Part shown: positions 33,239 to 41,668 of the stretch, piece after piece
Layout of the letters: every line of letters begins with the position of its first letter
How positions within the stretch are numbered: position 1 is the stretch's first letter
Position numbers and translations under genes: made by a program
The notes under the pieces: model-generated
What the model was told of the DNA's origin: nothing
Databases searched by the model: none
The model's input: only the letters and a program-made list of their open reading frames with translations
NCBI RefSeq assembly: GCF_026967985.1
Contig: NZ_JAPVBJ010000007.1
Span: 62,001-126,000, forward strand
DNA length: 64,000 nucleotides
Source of the DNA: Modestobacter sp. VKM Ac-2984
GTDB lineage: Bacteria; Actinomycetota; Actinomycetes; Mycobacteriales; Geodermatophilaceae
Reading direction: 5' to 3'

Positions 33239-34336
33239 TCAGTCGACCCGTTGCTGGGTCTGGGCGTCGAACACGTGCACGGCACCCCGGTCCGTGCTCA
33301 GCCAGAGCTGCTGTCCGGTGGTGACGCCCGACCGTGGCTCGGTGCGCACCACGAGGTCGGCGGAGTGCAGGACGTCGTCCGGGGCGTCGGCCAGCGAGGT
33401 GTAGAGGAAGGCGTCCGAGCCCAGCTGCTCCACCACGTCGACCCGCACCGGCAGGCCCTCGCCGGGGCCGGCCAGGCGCACGGCCTCGGGGCGGAACCCG
33501 ACGGTCACCTTCCCGTTGCTCGCGGCGGCCCGGGTCAGCTGGTCCCGGGGCACCGGCAGCACCGCGCTGCCGACCTGGACGCCGCCGTCCACGGCGTCCC
33601 CGGTGACCAGGTTCATCGCCGGCGAGCCGATGAAGCCGGCGACGAACACGTTGGCCGGCCGGTCGTACAGCTCACCGGGGGTGTCGCACTGCTGCAGGAC
33701 GCCGTCCTTGAGCACCGCGACCCGGTCGCCCATGGTCATCGCCTCGACCTGGTCGTGGGTGACGTAGACGGTGGTGGTGCCCAGCCGGCGCTGCAGGGCC
33801 GCGATCTGGGTGCGGGTCTGCACCCGCAGCTTGGCGTCGAGGTTGGACAACGGCTCGTCCATCAGGAAGACCTGCGGGTTGCGGACGATCGCCCGGCCCA
33901 TGGCCACCCGCTGGCGCTGGCCACCGGAGAGGGCCTTGGGGCGGCGGGCCAGGTAGGGCTCCAGGTCCAGGATCTTCGCCGCCTCGCGCACCCGGGTGGC
34001 CCGCTCGTCCTTGCCGATGCCGGCGAGCTTGAGCGCGAAGCCCATGTTCTCCTCCACCGTCATGTGCGGGTAGAGGGCGTAGTTCTGGAACACCATCGCG
34101 ATGTCCCGCTCCTTGGGCGGGGAGTCGGTGACGTCCCGGTCGCCGATCACGATCGACCCGGTGTCGACCTCCTCCAGCCCGGCGAGCATCCGCAGCGAGG
34201 TGGACTTGCCGCACCCGGAGGGTCCGACCAGGACCAGGAACTCGCCGTCGGCGATCTCCAGGTCCAGGGCGTCGACCGCCGGCCGTTCGGCCTTGGGGTA
34301 GATCCGGCTGGCCTGCTGGAAGGACACGGTGGCCAT
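33239..34336 (-). CDS. Sugar ABC transporter ATPase (UgpC/MsiK/MalK type)
   Basis: A 365-aa ATPase of the carbohydrate uptake group. Walker A GPSGCGKST is at 38-46, then FQNYALYPHMTVEENM, signature LSGGQRQRVAMGRA, Walker B VFLMDEPLSNLDAKLR and switch VTHDQVEAMTMGDR. The C-terminal 130 residues form the OB/TOBE regulatory domain. In actinobacteria such ATPases may serve several importers, but here it sits in the operon of one. An AGAGGTG motif precedes ATG 34336. Confidence 0.92.
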   Translation of the reverse strand: MATVSFQQASRIYPKAERPAVDALDLEIADGEFLVLVGPSGCGKSTSLRMLAGLEEVDTGSIVIGDRDVTDSPPKERDIAMVFQNYALYPHMTVEENMGFALKLAGIGKDERATRVREAAKILDLEPYLARRPKALSGGQRQRVAMGRAIVRNPQVFLMDEPLSNLDAKLRVQTRTQIAALQRRLGTTTVYVTHDQVEAMTMGDRVAVLKDGVLQQCDTPGELYDRPANVFVAGFIGSPAMNLVTGDAVDGGVQVGSAVLPVPRDQLTRAAASNGKVTVGFRPEAVRLAGPGEGLPVRVDVVEQLGSDAFLYTSLADAPDDVLHSADLVVRTEPRSGVTTGQQLWLSTDRGAVHVFDAQTQQRVD

Positions 34337-34391
34337 GGTCAGGCACCTCTCGGGAGGGGGGAGGAAGGGGAGGACGGAGCTGTACCGCGGG

Positions 34392-35303
34392 TCATCCCTT
34401 CACCGCGCCCTGCATGATGCCGCCGACGATCTGCTTGCCCAGGATCGTGAAGACGATCAGGACGGGCAGGGTGCCCAGCAGCGTCCCGGCCATGATCACC
34501 GAGCGCTGCGGCACGTAACCCGAGCCGAGTCCGGCCAGGGCCACCTGCACCGTCGGGTTGGCGGTGGTCAGCGCGATGAGCGGCCAGAAGAACTCGTTCC
34601 AGGCGGTGAGGAACGTGAGCATCGCCAGCACCGCCATCGCCGGCCGGGCGACCGGGACGACGATCGACCAGAAGATCCGGAAGGTCGAGGCGCCGTCGAC
34701 CCGGCCGGCCTCCAGCAGCTCGTTGGGCAGCGCGGAGATCAGGTACTGCCGCATGAAGAAGACGCCGAAGGCGCTGACCAGCGTGGGCAGGATGACCGCC
34801 TGCAGCTGGTTCACCCACTGCAGCTCGGCGATCATCATGAACAGCGGGATCACCGCCAGCTGGGTCGGCACCATCATCGTGCCGATGACCAGGCCCAGGA
34901 GCACGCCCTTGCCGCGGAACTGGAGCTTGGCGAAGGCGAACCCGGCCAGCGTGCAGAAGAGCACGGTGCCGACGGTGATGCTGCCGGCGACCAGGACCGA
35001 GTTGAGGATCGCCTTGCCGATCGGCGCCTGCTCGAGGGCCGCCTGGAAGTTGTCGAACAGGCTGGCGTTGGGCAGGAACGGCGGCGGGGTCGCGGCGATC
35101 TCGGCGTTGGTGTGCGAGCCCGCCACCAGGGTCCAGTAGAGCGGGAAGATCGACACCAGCGCCACCAGGGTCAGCAGCGTGTAGGTGACCGGGCCGGGCT
35201 TGCCGGCCTTGCTGCCGCCACGGCGGCCGCGGCGGCGGACCGCGGGGGCCGCCGGGGGTGCGTGCCGGCCGGTCTCGGTGACGGGGGGAGCGAGGGTCGC
35301 CAT
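34392..35303 (-). CDS. Sugar ABC transporter permease (MalG-like)
   Basis: A 303-aa permease with six helices and an EAA loop NELLEAGRVDGASTFRIFWSIVVPVARPAM that contacts the ATPase. The N-terminal 35 residues are a basic, Pro-rich tail. It starts nine bases after the MalF-like gene with AGGAG upstream. Confidence 0.9.
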   Translation of the reverse strand: MATLAPPVTETGRHAPPAAPAVRRRGRRGGSKAGKPGPVTYTLLTLVALVSIFPLYWTLVAGSHTNAEIAATPPPFLPNASLFDNFQAALEQAPIGKAILNSVLVAGSITVGTVLFCTLAGFAFAKLQFRGKGVLLGLVIGTMMVPTQLAVIPLFMMIAELQWVNQLQAVILPTLVSAFGVFFMRQYLISALPNELLEAGRVDGASTFRIFWSIVVPVARPAMAVLAMLTFLTAWNEFFWPLIALTTANPTVQVALAGLGSGYVPQRSVIMAGTLLGTLPVLIVFTILGKQIVGGIMQGAVKG

Positions 35304-35312
35304 GCCGGTCTC

Positions 35313-36299
35313 CTACCGGTCTGCCCGGTTGCGGAGGCGGCCGATGACGGCGTTGACCCCCACGATCACCAGGATGATCATGAACATGGCCCAGGCCGTG
35401 GTGGCTGCCTGACCGATGTGGAAGTTGCTCCAGCCCTGCTGGTACATCAGCAGGCCGAGCGTCTGGTACTGCCCCGAGGCGCCGCCGGAGGTGGTGCCGT
35501 TGCCGGCGAACAGCAGCGGCTCACCGAACAGCTGGACGGCGCCGATGGTCGAGACCACGATCGTGAACAGGATCGTCGGGCGCAGCGACGGGATCGTGAC
35601 GTGCAGGAACTGCTTCCACTTGCTCGCGCCGTCGATCTCCGCGGCCTCGTACAGCTCACCGGGGATCGACTGCATCGCGGCCAGGTAGATCAGTGCGTTG
35701 TAGCCGGTCCAGCGCCAGGTGACGATCACCGCGATGGCGACCTGGCTGCTCACCGTCCCGGCTTCCCAGTCGATCGCCTGCAGGCCGACGGCCTCCAGTG
35801 CGGTGTTGATCAGGCCGTAGTCGCGGCCGAAGAGCTGGGAGAAGACGAGCGTCGCTGCGGCGATGCTGGTCGCGTAGGGCATCAGCATCACGGTGCGGAA
35901 GAAGGTGCGGCCGCGGAGCTTGTAGTTCAGCAGGTGCGCCAGCCCCAGGGCCATGCACAGCTGCGGCACCGTGGCCAGGATCCCGATGGTGAGGGTGTTG
36001 CGGGCGGCGTTCCAGAAGAACTCGCTCTGCAGCAGGTCGCGGTAGTTCTCCAGGCCGACCCAGGTGCCGCCGTTGATGTTCGACAGGCTCGTCTCGTGCA
36101 GCGAGACCCAGGCGGTGTACATGAACGGGTAGAGGCTGAACGCCGCGAAGACCAGGAAGAACGGTGCGACGTAGGCGTAGCCCCAGCGGTTGCGGGTCAG
36201 CTGCCGGCGCTTGCGCGGGCGGGCGGGGGACGTGGCGGCGGGGGCCGGTGGTGGTGCGGCGATCGCCGCTTCCCGGACGGTGCCACTCGCGATGGTCAT
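35313..36299 (-). CDS. Sugar ABC transporter permease (MalF-like)
   Basis: A 328-aa permease with six helices (first: YVAPFFLVFAAFSLYPFMYTAWVSL) and an EAA motif ELYEAAEIDGASKWKQFLHVTIPSLRPTI. I chose ATG 36299 (MTIASGTV) since GAGGA lies seven bases before it, and the longer frame would read through the upstream hairpin. About 160 bases separate it from the binding-protein gene, with a stable stem-loop in that gap. Confidence 0.88.
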   Translation of the reverse strand: MTIASGTVREAAIAAPPPAPAATSPARPRKRRQLTRNRWGYAYVAPFFLVFAAFSLYPFMYTAWVSLHETSLSNINGGTWVGLENYRDLLQSEFFWNAARNTLTIGILATVPQLCMALGLAHLLNYKLRGRTFFRTVMLMPYATSIAAATLVFSQLFGRDYGLINTALEAVGLQAIDWEAGTVSSQVAIAVIVTWRWTGYNALIYLAAMQSIPGELYEAAEIDGASKWKQFLHVTIPSLRPTILFTIVVSTIGAVQLFGEPLLFAGNGTTSGGASGQYQTLGLLMYQQGWSNFHIGQAATTAWAMFMIILVIVGVNAVIGRLRNRADR

Positions 36300-36387
36300 G
36301 CAGTGTCCTCGACGGTGTGGGTGGGCGCGGATCGGGCCGGGCGGGTCCCGGGGGCGCGAGCGGGCCGGGACGGCGGGGGCCGGTGCA

Positions 36388-36420
36388 GGTGCCCGGGAGC
36401 GGGTGACGCTCCCGGGCACC
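36388..36420. terminator. Intercistronic hairpin after the sugar-binding protein gene
   Basis: A perfect 14-bp stem (GGTGCCCGGGAGCG and complement) with a 5-base loop, 37 bases past the stop. Such hairpins often let binding-protein mRNA outlast that of the permeases. Confidence 0.65.
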
Positions 36421-36457
36421 GCGTCCGGTCGGCGGTGCGCTGTGCTGAGCCGCAGGC

Positions 36458-37789
36458 TCAGCCGCCGGTTGCCTGCTGCGCGGCCTTCAGTGCGTTGTCC
36501 CAGCCCTCGTCGGGGTCCGCACCGCCGGAGGCGATGTCGGTCAGCGCCGTGGTGAACGCCTCCTGGATCTGGGTGTCGTACGGGCCGATCGGGGTGCGCT
36601 GGATGTTCGCGGCCGACTCACCGAAGATCTCGCCGGTCGGGGCGTTGTTGAAGTACTCGTTGGTCGCACCGACGACCTCGGGGTCCTCCGCCGCCTGCGG
36701 GCTGGAGGGGAAGTGCGCCGCGCGGGTGAACATCTTCACCTGCTGCTCCGGAGCCGTCAGCCACTCGACGAGGTCCTTGGCCGCCTCGGCGTTCGGGCCG
36801 TCCTCCGGGACGGCGAGGAAGGAGCCGCCCCAGTTGCTGGCGCTCTCGTCGGCGCCGGGCAGCGGGGCGATGTCCCAGAGGCCGGCCCCGGTCTCACCCA
36901 TCTGGGAGTTGATGTACCCGAGCATCCACGCCGGGCAGGCGATCGTGGCGAACGCACCGTTGGAGAAGGCGGCGTTCCACTCGTCACCGAACTGGCTGAG
37001 GTTGGCGGTCAGCCCCTCGTCGGCGGCCTGGCTGGCGTAGTCCCACGCCTGCTGCACGCCGTCGCTCTCGGCCGGGATCGGGTTGCCCTCCTCGTCGTTG
37101 TAGGCCAGGTCGCCCTGGTACACCGAGGAGGAGAAGATGCTGGCCGGGCTGTCGACGAACGCGCTGTCGGCGGGCTTGGTCGGGGAGGCCATGTACTGCT
37201 CGGCGACCTCGATGTAGGCGTCCCAGGTCGGCCAGAGCTCGGCGACCTCGGCCCGGTCGGTGGGCAGGCCGGCCTGCTCGAAGAGGTCCTTGCGGTAGCA
37301 CATGGCCTGCGGGCCGATGTCGGTGCCGAGGGCGATCGTCTCACCGTCGGAGGTGGAGGCCTGGCCCCACTTCCAGTCGTAGAAGTTGCCCTCCAGCTCG
37401 TCGGCGTTCTCCTCCGCGGCGAAGTCGACGAAGGCGTCGGCGTGGTTGCGCACCACGTCGGCGATGAAGCCGATCTCCAGGGCCTGGACGTCGTCCAGCC
37501 CGGAGTTGGCGGCCAGCCGGGTCTGCAGCGACTTGTAGTACGCGGCGGACTGGGCGACGTTGTTCTGCTTGATCGTGACGTTCGGGTGGAGCTCCATGTA
37601 CTCGTCGTAGAGCCCCGCGTTGTCCAGGTCCATCGTGCCGAACGTGCCGACGGTCAGGGTCACCGGAGCGTCGGGGTCGTAGTCGGCGGCGTCGGCGCTG
37701 GCGTCGTCGGAACCGCCACAGCCGGCGGTCAGCAGGACCGCGGCCAGGGCAGCTCCCCACGCCGCCCTGCTCTTCGTGGAATGGAACAT
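36458..37789 (-). CDS. Sugar ABC transporter, substrate-binding lipoprotein (family 1)
   Basis: A 443-aa extracytoplasmic binding protein. The signal peptide ends in lipobox TAGC, with the lipidated Cys at about residue 24. The fold is SBP_bac_1: VTLTVGTFGTMD at the start, YKSLQTRLAANSGLDDVQALE and the Trp-rich region GEWNAAFSNGAFATIACPAWMLG, probably part of a sugar platform. AGGAGGT before ATG 37789 is the strongest ribosome binding site in the operon. It is the first gene after a promoter flanked by LacI operators. The sugar is unknown; a beta-glucoside or glucuronide fragment is suggested by the two hydrolases. Confidence 0.9.
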   Translation of the reverse strand: MFHSTKSRAAWGAALAAVLLTAGCGGSDDASADAADYDPDAPVTLTVGTFGTMDLDNAGLYDEYMELHPNVTIKQNNVAQSAAYYKSLQTRLAANSGLDDVQALEIGFIADVVRNHADAFVDFAAEENADELEGNFYDWKWGQASTSDGETIALGTDIGPQAMCYRKDLFEQAGLPTDRAEVAELWPTWDAYIEVAEQYMASPTKPADSAFVDSPASIFSSSVYQGDLAYNDEEGNPIPAESDGVQQAWDYASQAADEGLTANLSQFGDEWNAAFSNGAFATIACPAWMLGYINSQMGETGAGLWDIAPLPGADESASNWGGSFLAVPEDGPNAEAAKDLVEWLTAPEQQVKMFTRAAHFPSSPQAAEDPEVVGATNEYFNNAPTGEIFGESAANIQRTPIGPYDTQIQEAFTTALTDIASGGADPDEGWDNALKAAQQATGG

Positions 37790-37844
37790 CTGACCTCCTG
37801 GGTCGGCCCGGGACGCGTGCTCCGCTGCATCGTCCACCGGGTGC

Positions 37845-37860
37845 GTGAGAACGCTCTCAC
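37845..37860. promoter_or_regulatory. LacI-family operator O1
   Basis: GTGAGAACGCTCTCAC, symmetric in 12 of 16 positions (GTGAGA/TCTCAC arms perfect). It lies about 15 bases downstream of the -10 box of the sugar operon promoter. Confidence 0.65.
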
Positions 37861-37873
37861 GGCCGTGGCGATC

Positions 37874-37903
37874 AGAGTGGTCTGGGCCACACGAGGCTGT
37901 CAA
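37874..37903 (-). promoter_or_regulatory. Promoter of the sugar ABC operon
   Basis: Reading the minus strand: -35 TTGACA (37903-37898, perfect), an 18-bp spacer, CACTCT as -10 (37879-37874, weak). Operator O1 lies downstream, where a bound repressor would block transcription. Confidence 0.5.
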
Positions 37904-37932
37904 GTAACGGGTGGGTAACGGCTGGGGTCTGT

Positions 37933-37948
37933 GCGGGAGCGCTCTCAC
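37933..37948. promoter_or_regulatory. LacI-family operator O2
   Basis: GCGGGAGCGCTCTCAC, sharing the half-site GCTCTCAC with O1. The core GGAGCGCTCT is nearly symmetric. It is 41 bases before the lacI start codon, so it probably gives autoregulation. Confidence 0.6.
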
Positions 37949-37988
37949 AGTGGCACGATGGCGACCACCCCCGGAGCACTGGAGACCC

Positions 37989-39017
37989 ATGACCGACATC
38001 AGCACGCGGCCGGCGTCGCCGACGCTGGACGAGGTCGCCGTGCTCGCGGGCGTGTCCCGCGCCACGGTCTCGCGGGTGGTCAACGACTCCCCGCGGGTGA
38101 GCCCGGAGGCCCGGGCGGCGGTGCACTCGGCGATCGCCGAGCTGCGGTACGTGCCCAACCGGATGGCCCGCAGCCTGGTCACCCGGCGCACCGACACCAT
38201 CGCGCTGGTCCTCAACGAGCCGAACACCCAGGTCTTCTCCGACCCGTTCTTCGCCAGCATCGTGCGCGGCGTCTCCGCGACCCTCGCCGACACCGACCTC
38301 AACCTGGTGCTGCTGACCGCCCAGGACGAGCGGGAGCAGCAGAAGATCGGCCGGTACGCGCGCCAGGGCCACGTCGACGGCGTGATCCTGATGTCGGTGC
38401 ACAGCAACGACCCGCTGCCCGACATCCTCGCCGATGCCGGCATGCCCCTGGTCATGTGCGGGCGGCCCTTCGACGACCGGGCGGTCGCCTACGTCGACGC
38501 CGACAACCGCGGCGGCGCCGAGGCGGCCACCGCCCACCTGATCGCCACGGGCCACAGCCGGATCGCCACGATCACCGGGCCGCTGGACATGATCGCCGGG
38601 GTCGACCGGCTCGCCGGCCACCGCGCCGCGCTCACCGCCGCCGGGCGGCAGGTGCACCCGGAACTGGAGGCGGAGGGCGACTTCACCGAGGTCGGGGGCG
38701 CCCGCGCGATGGAGTCGCTGCTGGCCCGCGACCCCGAACTCGACGCGGTCTTCGTGGCCTCGGACCCCATGGCGGTGGGTGCGCTGCGCGCGCTGCGCGC
38801 CGCCGGCCGGCGGGTCCCCGAGGACGTCGCCGTGGTCGGCTTCGACGACGCCGCCGTCGCCGCCCGGTGCGACCCGCCGCTGACCACGATCGCGCAGCCG
38901 CTGACCGACATGACACCGCTGCTCACCGAGCTGCTGCTGCGCCAGATCGAGGGCGTGGGCGAGCCGGCGGAGTCCCGGGTGTGCCACACGTCGCTCGTCC
39001 GGCGCGCCTCGGCCTGA
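37989..39017 (+). CDS. LacI-family transcriptional regulator
   Basis: A 342-aa repressor. The N-terminal helix-turn-helix (about 15-35, TLDEVAVLAGVSRATVSRVVND) and hinge helix (YVPNRMARSLVTRRT) are followed by a periplasmic-binding-like effector domain from residue 65. It is divergent from the sugar ABC operon and separated from it by two LacI-type operators. It most likely represses that operon until the imported sugar binds. ATG 37989 was preferred to an upstream start that would extend into the operator. Confidence 0.9.
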   Translation: MTDISTRPASPTLDEVAVLAGVSRATVSRVVNDSPRVSPEARAAVHSAIAELRYVPNRMARSLVTRRTDTIALVLNEPNTQVFSDPFFASIVRGVSATLADTDLNLVLLTAQDEREQQKIGRYARQGHVDGVILMSVHSNDPLPDILADAGMPLVMCGRPFDDRAVAYVDADNRGGAEAATAHLIATGHSRIATITGPLDMIAGVDRLAGHRAALTAAGRQVHPELEAEGDFTEVGGARAMESLLARDPELDAVFVASDPMAVGALRALRAAGRRVPEDVAVVGFDDAAVAARCDPPLTTIAQPLTDMTPLLTELLLRQIEGVGEPAESRVCHTSLVRRASA

Positions 39018-39068
39018 GGGAGGACCGGCACCTCCGGGCGTCGAAACGCGTGGGACACACGCCCTGTC

Positions 39069-39074
39069 TAGGTT
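39069..39074 (+). promoter_or_regulatory. -10 box for leaderless ATP-grasp operon
   Basis: TAGGTT, six bases, then ATG 39081. No Shine-Dalgarno sequence is present. Confidence 0.5.
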
Positions 39075-39080
39075 CGTCCC

Positions 39081-40724
39081 ATGGCGGACCTGTTCGACGG
39101 CTACCCGCTCGGGGAGCAGTGGGACGAGATGTTCTCGGCCCCCGGCCAGCCCCGCGCTCCCTACACCGGCCTGTTCAGCTCGCTGCAGCCGATGTCGGGG
39201 GAGGAGCTGGCCGCACGGGCCGACGTCCTCTCGCAGACCTACCGCGACGCCGGGGTGACCTTCGCCCACGCCGGGGAGGAGCAGCCCTTCCCGCTGGACA
39301 TCGTGCCGCGGGTGATCGGCCACCAGGAGTGGTCGGTGATCGAGCGCGGGGTCACCCAGCGGGTGCGTGCCCTCGAGGCCTTCCTGGCCGACGTCTACGG
39401 CGCCGGCGAGGTCTTCACCGACCGGGTCGTGCCGCGCAGCGTGGTCACCACCAGCGCGCACTTCCACCGGGCCGCGCACGGGCTGGTCCCGCCCAACGGC
39501 GTCCGGGTGCACGTCAGCGGCATCGACCTGGTGCGCGACGAGGCCGGTGACTTCCGGGTGCTGGAGGACAACCTCCGGTCGCCCTCCGGGGTCAGCTACG
39601 TGATCACCAACCGGGCGGCGATGACCTCGGTGCTGCCGGAGCTGTTCGGCGACCACCGGATACAGCCGGTCGCGGAGTACCCGGGCCGGCTGCTCGCCGC
39701 GCTCAAGGCGTCGGCGCCGTCCGGGGTCGGCGACCCCACCGTGGTGCTGCTGACCCCCGGCGTCTACAACTCCGCCTACTTCGAGCACGCGCTGCTCGCC
39801 CGGCAGATGGGCGTCGAGCTGGTCGAGGGCCGCGACCTGGTCTGCTCCGGCGGTCAGGTCAGCATGCGGACGACGGACGGCCAGCAGCGGGTCGACGTCA
39901 TCTACCGTCGGATCGACGACGAGTTCCTGGACCCGGTGCACTTCCGCTCCGACTCGGTGATCGGCTGCGCCGGCGTGCTCAACGCCGCCCGCGCCGGCCG
40001 GGTGACGATCGCCAACGCGGTGGGCAACGGGGTCGCCGACGACAAGCTGCTCTACACCTGGGTGCCCGACCTCATCCGGTACTACCTCGGGGAGGAGCCG
40101 GTGCTCGCCAACGCCGAGACCCACCGGCTCGACGACCCGGACACCGTCGAGTGGGTGCTCGCCTCCCTCGACCAGCTGGTGCTCAAGCCGGTCGACGGCT
40201 CCGGTGGCAAGGGCATCGTGATCGGGCCCCGGGCCGACGAGCAGACGCTGGCGGAGCTCGCGGTCAAGGTGCGCAGCAGCCCGCGGGACTGGATCGCACA
40301 GAAGCCGATCGGCCTCTCGACGTCCCCGACGCTGATCAACGGCCGGATCGCCCCGCGGCACGTGGACCTCCGGCCGTTCGCGGTCAACGACGGCACCGAC
40401 GTCTGGGTGCTGCCCGGCGGGCTGACCCGGGTGGCGTTGCCCGAGGGGGAGCTGGTGGTCAACTCCAGCCAGGGCGGGGGCTCGAAGGACACCTGGGTGA
40501 TCACCCCGCCGCGGCCGTCGGTCGAGCCGGCTCCCGAGCACGACGTGACCCGGATCGAGTTCACCACCGAGGACCTGCCCGTCGATCCGCCCGCCCAGGA
40601 CCCCGGGCCGCCCAACGAGGACGCCCTCGCCCAGTCCCAACAACAACAGCAGGCGGTGACCACCACCAAAATGGCCATTTTGGCGGAACGGGACGGCGGG
40701 GGACGGGGGGGTGCGCGGTGCTGA
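39081..40724 (+). CDS. Circularly permuted ATP-grasp protein
   Basis: A 547-aa protein of the circularly permuted ATP-grasp group. The conserved opening is EEQPFPLDIVPRVI, then VLEDNLRSPSGVSYVI and LVLKPVDGSGGKGIVIGP, which supplies the ATP-binding Lys and Gly loop. DPRDWIAQKPI-like SPRDWIAQKPIGL and HVDLRPFAVND follow. These proteins are predicted amide-bond ligases, usually next to alpha-E and transglutaminase genes, exactly as here; the product is unknown. The last ~60 residues are Pro-rich, then poly-Gln (about 522-526), then a segment whose DNA holds an AT-rich palindrome, and are not part of the family core. The stop overlaps the next start by seven bases. Confidence 0.88.
   Translation: MADLFDGYPLGEQWDEMFSAPGQPRAPYTGLFSSLQPMSGEELAARADVLSQTYRDAGVTFAHAGEEQPFPLDIVPRVIGHQEWSVIERGVTQRVRALEAFLADVYGAGEVFTDRVVPRSVVTTSAHFHRAAHGLVPPNGVRVHVSGIDLVRDEAGDFRVLEDNLRSPSGVSYVITNRAAMTSVLPELFGDHRIQPVAEYPGRLLAALKASAPSGVGDPTVVLLTPGVYNSAYFEHALLARQMGVELVEGRDLVCSGGQVSMRTTDGQQRVDVIYRRIDDEFLDPVHFRSDSVIGCAGVLNAARAGRVTIANAVGNGVADDKLLYTWVPDLIRYYLGEEPVLANAETHRLDDPDTVEWVLASLDQLVLKPVDGSGGKGIVIGPRADEQTLAELAVKVRSSPRDWIAQKPIGLSTSPTLINGRIAPRHVDLRPFAVNDGTDVWVLPGGLTRVALPEGELVVNSSQGGGSKDTWVITPPRPSVEPAPEHDVTRIEFTTEDLPVDPPAQDPGPPNEDALAQSQQQQQAVTTTKMAILAERDGGGRGGARC
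40666..40683. repeat. AT-rich 18-bp perfect palindrome inside the ATP-grasp gene
   Basis: CCAAAATGGCCATTTTGG reads the same on both strands, and the symmetry extends a little further with one mismatch. It follows a CAACAACAACAG run. Both are strikingly AT-rich for this genome. Confidence 0.7.
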
Positions 40725-41668
40725 GCCGGATCGCGGAGTCGCTGTTCTGGATCGGCCGCTACGTCGAGCGCGCCGACGACACCGCCCGGATCCTCGACGT
40801 GCACACCCAGCGGCTGGTCGAGGACCCGTGGATCGACGAGCAGAAGGCCTGCGCCAACCTGCTGGCGCTGATGGGGGTGCCCTGCCCGCCCGAGGAGGCC
40901 GACACCGAGCGGGTGCTGGCCACCCTGGCCTTCGACCGGGCCAGCCCGAGCTCGATCACCGGGGCGCTGTCGGCCGCCCGGGAGAACGCGCGCGGCGCGC
41001 GTGAGGTGCTCTCGGCGGAGATCTGGGAGTCGCTCAACGTCACCCACAACGCCCTGCCCCAGCAGCGCACCATGGCCCGCCGGTACGGCCCGCACTCGAT
41101 GTTCCGGTTCGTCCGGGAGCGCTCGGCGATGGTCTTCGGCCTGGCCGACGCCACGATGAGCCGCGACGAGGGCTGGCTGTTCCTCGTCCTGGGCCGATCG
41201 CTGGAGCGGGTCGACATGACCGCCCGGATGCTGTCCACCCGGGTGCTGGCCGGTGACGCCGCGCCGTCCTGGACCCTCGTGCTGCGCTCGACCGGCGCCT
41301 ACGAGCCCTACCTGCGCACCTACCGGGGCGCGGTGAACTCCAGCCGCGCGGCGGAGTTCCTGCTGCTGGACCGGCTCTTCCCGCGCTCGGTGTTCGCCTC
41401 GCTGGAACGGGCGGAGGGGTGCCTGGCCGAGCTGGAGCGGGTGAACGTGCGCGAGGGCCACCGGATCGGCGTCGCCGGCGAGGCGCACCGGATCGTCGGC
41501 CGCGCCCGGACCATGCTGGAGTTCATGCAGACCGACGAGATCCTGGCGCGGCTGCCGGCCCGGCTCGACGAGCTGCAGCGCACCTGCTCGGCGGCCAGCG
41601 AGGCGGTCACGAACCGGTTCTTCACCGAGCAGGCACCGCAGGTCTGGGTGCCGGAAGGCGTGGGGTGA
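40718..41668 (+). CDS. Alpha-E domain protein
   Basis: A 316-aa all-helical alpha-E protein with the typical start LSRIAESLFWIGRYVERADDTARILDVH and the motif WESLNVTHNAL. Later comes LGRSLERVDMTARML. The family is defined by constant association with permuted ATP-grasp and transglutaminase genes and is suggested to act in a peptide ligase complex, but its chemistry is unknown. GTG 40718 overlaps the ATP-grasp stop, and its own stop overlaps the transglutaminase start, so all three are coupled. Confidence 0.88.
   Translation: MLSRIAESLFWIGRYVERADDTARILDVHTQRLVEDPWIDEQKACANLLALMGVPCPPEEADTERVLATLAFDRASPSSITGALSAARENARGAREVLSAEIWESLNVTHNALPQQRTMARRYGPHSMFRFVRERSAMVFGLADATMSRDEGWLFLVLGRSLERVDMTARMLSTRVLAGDAAPSWTLVLRSTGAYEPYLRTYRGAVNSSRAAEFLLLDRLFPRSVFASLERAEGCLAELERVNVREGHRIGVAGEAHRIVGRARTMLEFMQTDEILARLPARLDELQRTCSAASEAVTNRFFTEQAPQVWVPEGVG

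Noticed and set aside
30404-34417. A 1,337-codon open frame on the plus strand
   Set aside because: It is the complement of the pirin, hydrolase and ABC genes, which have clear catalytic motifs. This frame has none.
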